DNA of 64,000 bases from CTSoil-043 sp963821235 (GTDB lineage Bacteria; Chloroflexota; Limnocylindria; Limnocylindrales; CSP1-4), in contig CAWGCS010000001.1 in the NCBI GenBank assembly GCA_963821235.1, positions 2,480,001-2,544,000 on the forward strand. Reading direction: 5' to 3'. Positions 33,259 to 42,307 of this stretch are shown here, piece by piece. The notes beneath the pieces were generated by a model. It was not told the origin of the DNA. It was given only the letters and a program-made list of their open reading frames with translations, and did no database searches. The translations under genes were made by a program, and so were the position numbers. Position 1 is the first letter of the stretch. Each line of letters starts with the position of its first letter.

Positions 33259-33368
33259 TTCCACTCCGCCTGACACGCCGCCGCATCTCGTGCTCGCGGA
33301 ATCGACGAAACCCGTGTTTGGGCGACTTCGCACGCTCGGATCGGCCGAATCCGTCAGGCGGAGTGGAA
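33259..33368. mobile_element. 110-bp MITE-like element with 16-bp perfect terminal inverted repeats
   Basis: TTCCACTCCGCCTGAC at 33259-33274 is repeated exactly in inverse at 33353-33368, with 78 bases between and no coding sequence. No clear target-site duplication is visible. Position beside a gene that has lost its 5' half fits an insertion or excision scar. A transcription terminator is less likely because the loop is long. Confidence 0.5.
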
Positions 33369-33421
33369 ACCGGCCCTTCCCCGTCGCCGAAGGGGTCGGC
33401 CCTCGCTCGGTCGACCTGGTG

Positions 33422-36394
33422 TCACTGTGGCCCGGTCGGAACGGTGGCGGTCGCTTCGGCCGTCTCCTCCGCGATCGATGTGTCTGCGGCCGGCGGCGTT
33501 GAACCGGCAGGCTGGGCACCCGCGCCTGTGTCGGGGGCGACAACTCCGGGTTCGGCCGCCTCGGGCACGATCTGTCCGGGCACGGGGGATTCGGGCACGC
33601 CAGAGTCGAGCGGGCAGGGGCTGGGCGTCGCGGGCGCCTCTGTCTCGTTCGTCATGACCGCCCGTCGCCCAATCGCCCCTTCGTCACGGACGGCCCGCTG
33701 CCGGACCAGCCAGGATGTCGCCGAGACCACGACCGCGATCGCAAGCACGATCCCAACTGTGGCAAGGAAGGCCTGGACGTTCGTCGAACGCAGCGCCTCC
33801 GCCAGATCGCCGCGCGGATTGACCAGGGTGTGCCAGAACAGGAAGGTCACGCCCATCAGCGCGATGACCCACGGGATCGGATAGGCCCTGCGGAGGGCCA
33901 GTCCTGCGCTCTCGCGGAGCGAGAGCAACTGTACGAACCCATTCTGGACGGCGGCCGCGAAGAGCAGGAGGAGGAAGGCCTCCGCCCCGCCGACGAGGTC
34001 GTCCAGGTCGTCGCCGCCTCCCCGAAGCGCGGTCGTCCCGAGCGTCGCGACCCAGGCGATGAGGCCCACACCCACGACCGTACCGAGGCCAACCCCGGCG
34101 AGGCCGCCGAGCCGACGCCGGTCGAGACGGCCCGCGTCGACCTCGAGCGCCTCGGGACTCCCGATCATCACCCCCGGAACGAGGACCAGGACCCGGGAGA
34201 GGAGGGTCGAGCCGACGGCCGCGACGAGGCTCCCGGGCTTGACCGCGAGGTCGCCCGCGATGCCCCAGCGCCGGGCCGCCGCCCAGGCAGCGACATCGCC
34301 GCTCAGGCCGACGATCCCGAAGGCGACCGCCATGATCAGGACCAGCCACAGTCCCGTGACCGACAGCGGGTTCCAGGTGCGGTCGAGGAGGGCGAACACG
34401 ATCCCGTAGAACGCGGCGATGCCGAGGATTCGCAGCGCGTCGGCGCGCCGGCCGTGCCCGGCCCTTCCAGCTCGCTCGATGAGCGCGGCGTCGAGCCGTG
34501 CGCGGGCTCCATCGAGCTGATCGACCAGGCGGAACCGCCTCCTCAGCGTCGGGTCGAGCATCCCCAGGCTCCGGTTCAGAAGCTCCGTAGCGATCGTGAA
34601 GAGGATCATCGCCAGCGCCGCCAACAAGAGGTTCGCCCCAACGACCGGCGGGTCCGTCGAGATGTCGCCCGGCGTCGGGATGAAGGTGGTCACGGTCGGC
34701 ACGAGCAGCCCGGGCTCGCGGAAGCCGTCCGCCGGTGCCTGCGCTTCGGTCGGCGGGACGATCAGGCCGGCCTCGGTCATGTCCCCGTCCTCGTCGGATT
34801 GCCGCGCGGAGACGCGGTCCCCGACGACGATGTCGTGGATGGCACCTCGAGGATCCGTTCCCGCCGAGACCGAGAAGTCGGCCATCCAGGTGCCGTCTTC
34901 GCCGGCGGTCGCCCCTCGCCCGGGCTCGACTGGCTCGCCGGTCCGCACCGTCACGACGACCGTGCTTCCCGGAGTGGCAGTGCCCTGCACCGCATCCTTC
35001 ACGGCATCGACGCTCGTGAGCCGGACGTCCGTGACGGTCAGGGCCTTGAGGTGCGTGCCATCCATCGCGGTCGCCACGAAGCCGGCAACGATGTCGGAGC
35101 CGGCCTCGAGGCTGAATCCACCGTCGGTGTCGGCCACGGCCGACAGGTTCAGATCGAGCGATCCGGGCGTGGCCGGGTCGTCGACCCCGACGGCGACCGA
35201 CGCGCCCGCCGGCCATCCCCGGCCGACGATCCCGCCGGCGGTCCCGACGACGATGAACGGCTCGAGGCCCGACGGTCCAGGTAGCGCGACGACCGGCGGC
35301 CTGGGGAGCTCGAGGGCCGCGTCTACGCCGCCCGTCGTCGCCCCGGGAGCGACCTCGACGAGCGTCGGGCTGCCCAGCGACGCATTGTCATAGACCTCGG
35401 GAGGAAAGAGCCCTTCAGGATCCTCGAACGAGATGCGATAGAGCCCGGGAACGAGCCCAACCAGCGCGTAGGTGCCGTCCGAGGCCGACCGAGCCGAGGC
35501 AGAAGGGACCCAACCGCCGGGTGTCACGGCCTCCGCGCGGACGCTGATGTTGGCGATCGGACGGGTGCCGTCCGCGACGAGCCCGGCGATTCGCCCTGTC
35601 AATACCATCGCGCCGTCGATGCCTGAGACGACGACGCCAGCGGTGACGTGCACGGTGTCGGCGGCATCGGGGTGTGTCTGGCCTTCCCAGTATTGGTCGG
35701 CGAACTTCGCGCCACCCCGGAACACAAGCCGGTAGTCAGCCGGTGGCAGGCCACCGATCTCATAGGCGCCGGAAGCGTCGGTCGTGGCCGACCCGGCGTT
35801 CACCCACTCACCGCTGTCGGGGACCTGGGCGAGAGCATCCACGTGGACCACCGAGCCGGCCGCCGTGACGGTGCCGGAGATCCAGCCGGTCGTCGGCAGC
35901 GCGCGAACCTCGATCAGGGCGCTGCTTCCTCCGCCGTCGTCCCAGCCGAGGACGCCATCGTCTGGGTTCACCCAGTTCAGGACGGCAAAGTCCTGGCCTC
36001 CGGGTCCCTCACCCCTGAAGTTGTCCGGTTGGCCCGAAGCCCAGTTCGTGTACGTCACCCGCTCGCCGCTCGCCCAGACCCACCTCCCCTCGGAGGCCAG
36101 GTCGCTGAACCCGATGAGGAGTCCGTCCCCGCGGAAGGTGGCCGACAGCCAGTCCTGCTCTGCCTGATCGTTGACCGTGACAAGGTGACCGCCAAGGCGC
36201 ACCGCATACGCCTCCGCCTCGTCCCAGCTCAGGCCATCGACCTGCGCGTAGTAGTGCTTCGTCGCGGGGTTGAACTGCCACTCACCGACGTCGAAGGCCA
36301 TGACCGCGTTCAGTCCGGTCGCCGGGATCAGCGCGGCCAGGATCATCGAGAGGGACGAGGCAAGAACGAGGCCAAGGAGACGCCCGCGGTTCAT
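33422..36394 (-). CDS. 990-residue C-type-lectin/Cna-B membrane protein
   Basis: After a signal peptide (LGLVLASSLSMILAALIPAT) comes a C-type-lectin-like domain (about 35-155: HYYAQVDGLSWDEAEAYAV, WVWASGERVTYTNWASGQPD, LIEVR). Then come carboxypeptidase-regulatory/Cna-B repeats (ISGTVTAAG, DASGAYEIGGLPPADYRLVF, SDGTYALVGLVPGLYRISF), a Bacterial-Ig-like stretch, seven or more membrane helices (about 590-900) with an FGIVGLSGD motif, and a Pro-rich acidic tail. Extracellular ligand binding coupled to a membrane channel-like part is likely, function unknown. GGAGGG precedes the ATG at 36394. Confidence 0.8.
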   Translation of the reverse strand: MNRGRLLGLVLASSLSMILAALIPATGLNAVMAFDVGEWQFNPATKHYYAQVDGLSWDEAEAYAVRLGGHLVTVNDQAEQDWLSATFRGDGLLIGFSDLASEGRWVWASGERVTYTNWASGQPDNFRGEGPGGQDFAVLNWVNPDDGVLGWDDGGGSSALIEVRALPTTGWISGTVTAAGSVVHVDALAQVPDSGEWVNAGSATTDASGAYEIGGLPPADYRLVFRGGAKFADQYWEGQTHPDAADTVHVTAGVVVSGIDGAMVLTGRIAGLVADGTRPIANISVRAEAVTPGGWVPSASARSASDGTYALVGLVPGLYRISFEDPEGLFPPEVYDNASLGSPTLVEVAPGATTGGVDAALELPRPPVVALPGPSGLEPFIVVGTAGGIVGRGWPAGASVAVGVDDPATPGSLDLNLSAVADTDGGFSLEAGSDIVAGFVATAMDGTHLKALTVTDVRLTSVDAVKDAVQGTATPGSTVVVTVRTGEPVEPGRGATAGEDGTWMADFSVSAGTDPRGAIHDIVVGDRVSARQSDEDGDMTEAGLIVPPTEAQAPADGFREPGLLVPTVTTFIPTPGDISTDPPVVGANLLLAALAMILFTIATELLNRSLGMLDPTLRRRFRLVDQLDGARARLDAALIERAGRAGHGRRADALRILGIAAFYGIVFALLDRTWNPLSVTGLWLVLIMAVAFGIVGLSGDVAAWAAARRWGIAGDLAVKPGSLVAAVGSTLLSRVLVLVPGVMIGSPEALEVDAGRLDRRRLGGLAGVGLGTVVGVGLIAWVATLGTTALRGGGDDLDDLVGGAEAFLLLLFAAAVQNGFVQLLSLRESAGLALRRAYPIPWVIALMGVTFLFWHTLVNPRGDLAEALRSTNVQAFLATVGIVLAIAVVVSATSWLVRQRAVRDEGAIGRRAVMTNETEAPATPSPCPLDSGVPESPVPGQIVPEAAEPGVVAPDTGAGAQPAGSTPPAADTSIAEETAEATATVPTGPQ

Positions 36395-36430
36395 GACGGT
36401 CCCTCCGGCCTGGGGCGGATGCACCGGTAC

Positions 36431-36600
36431 GCGGCGGGTCGGTCTCGCCAGTGGCTCGGCGCGGTCCGGGCGGCCAGAGGTGTGGGCCGCGCGTCAGAGC
36501 CTCCCGCTGGGGACACGGTCGCGGTTCATCGCGGGCTGAGCGAGGGCCAAACGGCTCTCCCCGGGATGTCGATGCTACGCGCTGCTACGCCGGCGAAGCA
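36431..36600. repeat. dispersed intergenic repeat, copy A
   Basis: The block GGTCGGTCTCGCCAG...CTCGGCGCGGTCC...GTCAGAGCCTCCCGCTGGGG...CGAGGGCCAAACGGCTCTCC recurs in degraded form before three other minus-strand genes (43355, 44370, 45405). The rest of the 36395-36852 spacer shows no gene. Confidence 0.55.
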
Positions 36601-36852
36601 CCGGCCCAGACAGTGGACGCAGCGACCAGACAAGCGGACGCGGACGGATCACGCCGGCCGCTCGAGCCGCTGCTGGCCGCGGGCTGACGGTCGCACTCGG
36701 ACGGAGGGCGCTGGGCCTGGCACTCCGCCGGACCGGGACGCCGCCTCGCCTCGGGCCTGGGACTCGGCCATCCGCTGCTCGGAGCCCGACCCGCCGGGCG
36801 CTCCGGCTCGACATCGAGCGGACGGCGGCCAGACCAGGCCTTGCGAGTCGAT

Positions 36853-36963
36853 CTACAGCAAGTGCTGGCCAAGCCGGACCGAAGCGTCCAGCACATGCTG
36901 GCGAATCCCGCAGGTCGAGCACACGTTGGTGGCCGGCGTCAGATCGAAGTCTTCCGCGCACAC
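36853..36963 (-). CDS. possible 36-residue Cys-containing mini-protein next to tRNA-Asn
   Basis: From a GTG at 36963 the frame reads VCAEDFDLTPATNVCSTCG, then IRQHVLDASVRLGQHLL and a stop. It has a CxxC pair and looks more like protein than the other frames. A weak AAGG site lies before it, and it begins 26 bases downstream of the tRNA. It could instead be the end of a decayed gene, because the frame stays open upstream through PFRDPPKA. Confidence 0.3.
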   Translation of the reverse strand: MCAEDFDLTPATNVCSTCGIRQHVLDASVRLGQHLL

Positions 36964-36988
36964 CGCCTTGGGCGGATCCCGGAACGGA

Positions 36989-37063
36989 TGGCTCCGGCGG
37001 TAGGATTCGAACCTACGACCAAGCGATTAACAGTCGCCCGCTCTACCACTGAGCTACGCCGGA
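36989..37063 (-). tRNA. tRNA-Asn (GTT)
   Basis: On the minus strand the gene begins TCCGGCGTAGCTCAGTGGTA, has the anticodon loop CTGTTAA (anticodon GTT), the T arm GGTTCGAATCC, and the acceptor end CGCCGGA-GCCA with CCA encoded. A TATCCT -10-like hexamer lies at 37122-37127, minus strand. It flanks the possible mini-ORF at 36853. Confidence 0.95.
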
Positions 37064-37191
37064 GCGGAGGCGCCGCCGCGATGGCGGGGCGCGACGCGCG
37101 GCCGGGGCCGCGCCGGGCGGAAGGATAGCACGGCCCCGATCGGGCCCGCCTGGGCGGTCGCCGGTCGCCGGCTCGGTGCCATACTCGGGCA

Positions 37192-38028
37192 ATGACCCTG
37201 GTCTCGGCGGCCGACCTGGCCGCGCACCTCGCCGACCCCGACCTGCGCATCGCCGACGTCCGCTGGTCGCTGGCCACGCCCGCGGCCGGTCACGCGGCCT
37301 ACCTCCAGGCGCACCTGCCGGGCGCCGTCTTCGTGGACCTCGACACGGTCCTCACGGCCCCGGTCGGACCCGGTCGCCATCCCCTCCCCGGCCCGGCGGC
37401 CTTCGCGGCGGCGCTGGGCGCGCTCGGGATCGGCCGCGAGCATCGGGTCGTCGCCTACGACGATGCCGCCGGGACGGTCGCCGCCCGGCTCTGGTGGATG
37501 CTCGACGCGCTGGGCCACCCGCGGGCCGCCGTGCTCGACGGCGGCATCGCGGCCTGGCGCGCCGCCGGCCTGCCGCTCACCCCGGACGTGCCGCGCCACG
37601 CGCCGGCCGGGCCCTGGCGGGGCCTTCTGCCGAGCTGGTCGCGCACCATCGAGCGGGAGGAGCTGGCGTCGCGACTCGGGACGCTGACCCTGCTGGACGC
37701 CCGGGCGCCGGAGCGCTACCGCGGGGACGTCGAGCCCATCGATCCCGTTCCCGGGCACATCCCGACGGCCGCCAGCGCGCCGACGGCCTCCTTCCTCGGT
37801 CCCGACGGCCGCTTCCTGGCGTCGGCAGACCTTGCCCGGCGCTTCGCCGCCCTCGGGGCGGCGGGCGAGCGGCCGGTGGTCGTCGCCTGCGGGAGCGGCG
37901 TCAACGCCTGCCAGCTCGCCCTCGCGATGCGGGCGGCCGCGCTGCCCGATCCGCTCCTCTACCCCGGGTCGTACTCGGACTGGAGCCGCACGGGGATGCC
38001 GATCGCCACCGGCGACGAGCCGGGCTGA
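37192..38028 (+). CDS. two-domain thiosulfate/3-mercaptopyruvate sulfurtransferase
   Basis: The 278-residue product has an inactive first rhodanese domain (IADVRWSLATPAAGHAAYLQ, HLPGAVFVDLD) and an active second one with catalytic Cys233 in VVACGSGVNAC. The loop CGSGV is that of mercaptopyruvate-type sulfurtransferases; CRKGV would indicate thiosulfate. It transfers sulfur to cyanide or thiols. It ends in a 21-bp tandem repeat region before the convergent acetyltransferase gene. Confidence 0.9.
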   Translation: MTLVSAADLAAHLADPDLRIADVRWSLATPAAGHAAYLQAHLPGAVFVDLDTVLTAPVGPGRHPLPGPAAFAAALGALGIGREHRVVAYDDAAGTVAARLWWMLDALGHPRAAVLDGGIAAWRAAGLPLTPDVPRHAPAGPWRGLLPSWSRTIEREELASRLGTLTLLDARAPERYRGDVEPIDPVPGHIPTAASAPTASFLGPDGRFLASADLARRFAALGAAGERPVVVACGSGVNACQLALAMRAAALPDPLLYPGSYSDWSRTGMPIATGDEPG

Positions 38029-38082
38029 CCGACCGGGCGACCCGGCTGGCCGACCGGGCGACCCGGCTGGCCGACCGGGCGA
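38020..38082 (+). repeat. three 21-bp tandem repeats across a gene end
   Basis: CCCGGCTGGCCGACCGGGCGA is present as two perfect copies (38041-38082) preceded by one degenerate copy that contains the TGA stop of the sulfurtransferase. It lies between convergent genes, like the repeat at 15101. Confidence 0.85.
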
Positions 38083-38122
38083 CCCGTCGCGCGACCGCCG
38101 CGGCCCCGGGCCGGCACCCCCG

Positions 38123-39373
38123 TCAGAACATCGTGCCGCACCAGGGGACTTCATCCGAGGCGAAGAGGGCGTCGGCTCGCTGCAGGGCGCCGGCGGTCCG
38201 TCCATCCACCCGCCCGGCCCTGGCGAGATCCGAGACGCGGAAGGCGCCGAGGTAGGCGGCCGCGAGGTCGGCGACGTCGGCCGCGAGGTCCGCCGGTGCG
38301 TCCGTCCGCTCGACGGTCGCTGCGGCCACCCCTGGCTCGCCCGTGGCGGTCAGCCGCCAGCGTCCACCGTTCCACGGGCAGAAGGCGTCGGCCACCTCGA
38401 GGACGAGCTCGCCGGCGGCACCGTAGCGACGCGCCGCCAGCGCCGCCGGAAGGTCGACCAGGCGCACCCACAGCCCGTCCCCGATCGTGAGGCCGAGGGC
38501 CCGCGGTTCGGCCAGCTCGAGGAGCAGCGGGTGCGGAACCGGCACGTGGTTGGCACGCGTCGTCCGGACGAGGTCGACCCCGAAGAGGAAGCCCCAGATG
38601 GCGCGCCCGGCGCGGGGCGTCAGCGCGATCGCCTCGGCGACCATGAGCTGGCCCTTCGGTCCGCGCTCGTCCCAGTCGCCCTTCACCCGGTAGATCGCGT
38701 ACCCCTCGGCCTCGCCGTCGACCTCGTACAGGTAGCGGAGCTTGGGGCCGGCGCCATGGCGCGAATGCTCTGCGTCGCGGAGGATCCCCCACTGCCACCA
38801 GCCCTCGGTCCGGGTCAGGGCGCCGGGCGTCGCGACGCGCATCCGCTCGTAGACCGGCGGGAACGTGGCGAGGGCCTCCTTCTCGTCCACCAGCCGCATC
38901 CGACCCCCGGGTGCCCACGGCCGGGCCCAGGCGGTCTTCGATCGGTCGACCTCGATCGTCCCGTTCAGGGTCGCGAGGCCGTACCCGAAGCGCTGATAGA
39001 TCGCCCCCTCCGACGCCCACAGGATCGCCGTCGGCTCGCCGCGGCCTCGCACGTCATCGAGCTGCTGGCGCATGAGGGAGCGCAGCACGCCCTGCCGGCG
39101 GTGCCCGGGCTCCACACCGACGGCCGTGACGCCTGCCGCGGCGACCTCCCCACCCGGCACGGTGAGCCGGAAGGTGTAGGCGGCGGCCGACCCGATCGGC
39201 GTCTCGCCGTCGAAGGCGGCGACGACCCGCTCCGCCTCCATCGTCCGGCGCCAGTCGTCCCATTCGGCTTCCGTCATCTCCTCGCCGAAGGCGACGAGGA
39301 GGGGCGCCAGGAAGGCGCGGACTGTCTCTGGGGTGGCCGTCCGGATCGGGTACGTCGTGGTCGGCTCAGTCAT
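38123..39373 (-). CDS. Eis-like GNAT N-acetyltransferase
   Basis: The 416-residue product has the GNAT acetyl-CoA loop VGVEPGHRRQGVLRSLMR, the second half typical of Eis (APGGRMRLVDEKEALATFPP, GVDLVRTTRANHVPVPHPL), and a C-terminal sterol-carrier-like fold ending in GTMF; in Eis the free terminal carboxylate takes part in catalysis. It would acetylate amine substrates such as aminoglycosides, polyamines or peptides. Length is typical. It is divergent from the ATPase. Confidence 0.9.
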   Translation of the reverse strand: MTEPTTTYPIRTATPETVRAFLAPLLVAFGEEMTEAEWDDWRRTMEAERVVAAFDGETPIGSAAAYTFRLTVPGGEVAAAGVTAVGVEPGHRRQGVLRSLMRQQLDDVRGRGEPTAILWASEGAIYQRFGYGLATLNGTIEVDRSKTAWARPWAPGGRMRLVDEKEALATFPPVYERMRVATPGALTRTEGWWQWGILRDAEHSRHGAGPKLRYLYEVDGEAEGYAIYRVKGDWDERGPKGQLMVAEAIALTPRAGRAIWGFLFGVDLVRTTRANHVPVPHPLLLELAEPRALGLTIGDGLWVRLVDLPAALAARRYGAAGELVLEVADAFCPWNGGRWRLTATGEPGVAAATVERTDAPADLAADVADLAAAYLGAFRVSDLARAGRVDGRTAGALQRADALFASDEVPWCGTMF

Positions 39374-39542
39374 GGGGACATCGTGCCACGCCGGGTCGGG
39401 ACGGCGTGGGTCGCCGCGACGTGGGCACCGGGCGGGAGGCCGTGGGTGCGGCGGCGCGGGTGCCGGTCGGGACCAACGGCCCCGGCCGTTCGGGACCCGT
39501 CCATCTCGCACCGTCGTCCCAGGGGCCCCATCCTTGGAGCGC

Positions 39543-42272
39543 ATGAGCCATCCATCCGGGGCCGGCGGGCGACCGTGGGCCGTCGCCGCCGCCGACGTCG
39601 CCGCCGCCCTGGCCACCGACCCGTCTCGCGGGCTGACCGCCCTCGAGGCCGCCGATCGCCTGGTCCGGTACGGGCGCAACGAGCTCATCGAGCGCGGCCG
39701 GAAGCCCGCCTGGCGCCTCTTCGTCGAGCAGTTCACCAACGCGATGATCGTCGTGCTCATCGTCGCCGCGGCGATCACCGCGTTGCTCGGCGACCTCAAG
39801 GACACGATCGTCATCCTCGCCATCGTGGTCCTCAACGGCATCGTCGGGTTCGTCCAGGAGTACCGCGCGGAGCAGGCCCTCGACGCCCTGAAGCGCATGG
39901 CGAGCCCCACGGCGCGAGTCATCCGCGACGGCGAGACGATCCTCGTCGCGGCCCCCGAGGTCGTCCCCGGCGACCTCATCCGGCTCGACGCCGGCGACAT
40001 CGTGACGGCCGACCTGCGGCTCACCGAGGCCCGCGCCCTGCGCATCAACGAGGCGGCCCTCACCGGCGAGTCGGAGCCGGCCGAGAAGTCCACCGACCCG
40101 CTCCCCGACGTCCCAGAAGGGGTCCTCGCCGACCAGCGCAACATCGCCTTCTCCGGCACGGCGGTCGTGTACGGGCGCGGCGCCGGGATCGTCCTCACGA
40201 CGGGGATGTCGACCGCCCTCGGGCGCGTCGCCGAGCTGCTCCAGGGGCACGCCGGAGGGCAGACGCCGCTCCAGCGGCGGCTCTCCGCGCTGGGCAAGGC
40301 GCTGGCCGGCCTCGCCTTCATCGTCTGCGCCCTCGTCTTCGCGGTCGGCGTCCTGCGCGGCGAATCGCCCCAGGCGATGTTCCTCATCGCCGTCAGCCTG
40401 GCGGTCGCCGCCATCCCCGAGGGGCTCCCTGCCGTCGTCACGGTCGCGCTCGCGCTCGGCGCCCGGCGGATGGCGCGGCTCAACGCCCTCGTCCGGAAGC
40501 TCCCAGCCGTCGAGACGCTCGGCTCGGTGACCGTGATCTGCTCGGACAAGACGGGCACGCTCACCGAGAACCGGATGCTCGTCGAGCGGGCCTGGACGCC
40601 GGCTGGGGCGGTGCGCGTCACCGGGGACGGGTACGCCCCCGAAGGCACCGTGGAGCCGGATCCGGACGACGCGACCGTCATCGCGGTCCCGGGCGAAGCC
40701 GCTGCGCTCCATGCGGGGGCCCCCGGACGTCCCGCGGTGCTGGACGCGGCCCTCGATCGCCTGGCCCGGATCGCCGTCGCCTGCAACGACGCCACCCTCC
40801 GGGCCCCGGAGCGGGCCGGCGGCGATTGGAGCATCACCGGCGACCCCACCGAGGGCGCCCTCCTCGCGTTCGCCGGCAAGCGCGGGGTCTTCGCGGCCGA
40901 CCTCCTCGAGGAGCACCCGCGCATCGAGGAGATAACGTTCGACGCCGCACGCCGCCGCATGACGACGCTCCACGCCTTCGAGAGCCGGGTGCGGGTCGCC
41001 TCGAAGGGCGCCATCGAGGCGATCGCTCCGCTCCTCGACCCGGCCGAGAGCCCGATCCTCGCCATGGCGCAGGCCGTGGCGAGGCGGTACGCGGCCGACG
41101 GGTACCGCGTCCTCGCCTTCGCGTCACGCGACCTCGACGCCGTCCCGGACGATCTCGAGCGGGCCGAGGCGAACCTCCGCCTGGCCGGGCTCGTCGCGAT
41201 GGCAGACCCGCCGCGCGAGGCGTCGGCCGGCTCGATCGCCGCCTGTCGGACCGCGGGGATCACGCCGATCATGATCACCGGCGACCATCCCCTGACCGCC
41301 GCCGCGATCGCCCGCCGCCTGGGGATCCTGCGGCCCGGCGACGAGGCGCTGACCGGCGCCGAGCTCGACGCGCTCGACGACGCGACGTTCGCCGCGCGGG
41401 TCGAGCGGGTCGCCGTCTACGCTCGGATGAGCCCCGAGCAGAAGCTGCGGATCGTGGAGGCCTGGCGGACCCGCGGCGCCGTGGTCGCCATGACCGGCGA
41501 CGGGGTCAATGACGCGCCGGCCCTCCGACTCGCCGACATCGGGGTCGCCATGGGGATCACGGGCACGGAGGTGAGCAAGGAAGCCGCCGACATGGTCCTC
41601 GCCGACGACGACTTCTCGACGATCGTCCACGCGGTCGAGGAGGGGCGTCGGATCTACGACAACATCCGCCGCTTCGTCCGCTACCTCCTGACCACCAACT
41701 CGGCCGAAGTCTGGGTGATGTTCCTGGCGCCGCTCCTCGGCCTACCAGTGCCGCTCCTGGCGGTCCAGATCCTGTGGGTCAACCTCGTCACCGATGGGCT
41801 CCCCGCTCTGGCCCTGGGCGTGGAGCCGGTGGAGCCCGACGCGATGCGGCGGCCGCCGCGTCCGACCGGCGAGTCGATCCTCGGCGGCGGTCTCTGGCGC
41901 CAGGCGCTGGGGGTCGGCCTCCTGATGGCGGCGGTCGTGCTGGGCATCCAAGCGATCGCGATCGAGGCGGGCTGGCACTGGCAGACGATGGTCTTCACGA
42001 CGCTCGCCCTCCTGCAGCTGGGGAACGCCGTCGCGGTGCGCTCGGAGCGGATCAGCACGCTGCACCTCGGGATCCGGACGAACCTGCCGCTGGCCCTCGC
42101 GGTGGGGGGCACGCTCATCGTCCAACTGGCCCTGATCTACGTGCCGTTCCTCCAGCCGCTCTTCGTCACCGAGGCGCTGGGGATGGAGGAGCTGGCGATC
42201 GTGCTGGTGGCGTCCACGGCCGCCTTCTTCGCCGTCGAGCTGGACAAGGCGATCCTCCGCCGTCGCGGCTGA
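39543..42272 (+). CDS. P-type Ca2+/cation-transporting ATPase (type IIA-like)
   Basis: The 909-residue pump has the N-terminal cation-ATPase domain, the TGES loop (ALTGESEPAEKS), the phosphorylation site CSDKTGTLT (Asp335), PEGLPAVVTVAL in helix 4, GDGVNDAPAL, and NLVTDGLPALALGVEP in helix 6. Those helix 4/6 residues match SERCA/PMR1-type Ca2+ or Mn2+ pumps. It exports the cation using ATP. The upstream Arg/Gly-rich stretch could extend the gene, but the ATG at 39543 has GGAG just before it. Confidence 0.95.
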   Translation: MSHPSGAGGRPWAVAAADVAAALATDPSRGLTALEAADRLVRYGRNELIERGRKPAWRLFVEQFTNAMIVVLIVAAAITALLGDLKDTIVILAIVVLNGIVGFVQEYRAEQALDALKRMASPTARVIRDGETILVAAPEVVPGDLIRLDAGDIVTADLRLTEARALRINEAALTGESEPAEKSTDPLPDVPEGVLADQRNIAFSGTAVVYGRGAGIVLTTGMSTALGRVAELLQGHAGGQTPLQRRLSALGKALAGLAFIVCALVFAVGVLRGESPQAMFLIAVSLAVAAIPEGLPAVVTVALALGARRMARLNALVRKLPAVETLGSVTVICSDKTGTLTENRMLVERAWTPAGAVRVTGDGYAPEGTVEPDPDDATVIAVPGEAAALHAGAPGRPAVLDAALDRLARIAVACNDATLRAPERAGGDWSITGDPTEGALLAFAGKRGVFAADLLEEHPRIEEITFDAARRRMTTLHAFESRVRVASKGAIEAIAPLLDPAESPILAMAQAVARRYAADGYRVLAFASRDLDAVPDDLERAEANLRLAGLVAMADPPREASAGSIAACRTAGITPIMITGDHPLTAAAIARRLGILRPGDEALTGAELDALDDATFAARVERVAVYARMSPEQKLRIVEAWRTRGAVVAMTGDGVNDAPALRLADIGVAMGITGTEVSKEAADMVLADDDFSTIVHAVEEGRRIYDNIRRFVRYLLTTNSAEVWVMFLAPLLGLPVPLLAVQILWVNLVTDGLPALALGVEPVEPDAMRRPPRPTGESILGGGLWRQALGVGLLMAAVVLGIQAIAIEAGWHWQTMVFTTLALLQLGNAVAVRSERISTLHLGIRTNLPLALAVGGTLIVQLALIYVPFLQPLFVTEALGMEELAIVLVASTAAFFAVELDKAILRRRG

Positions 42273-42307
42273 CGCTCGGCGACGACGAGACGGTGGCGGC
42301 GGGCGGG

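Noticed and set aside
38123..41278. A minus-strand protein of more than 1000 residues opposite the P-type ATPase
   Set aside because: Only the last 416 codons match a family (Eis). The rest is the antisense of the ATPase and has Arg/Ser-rich, low-complexity composition.
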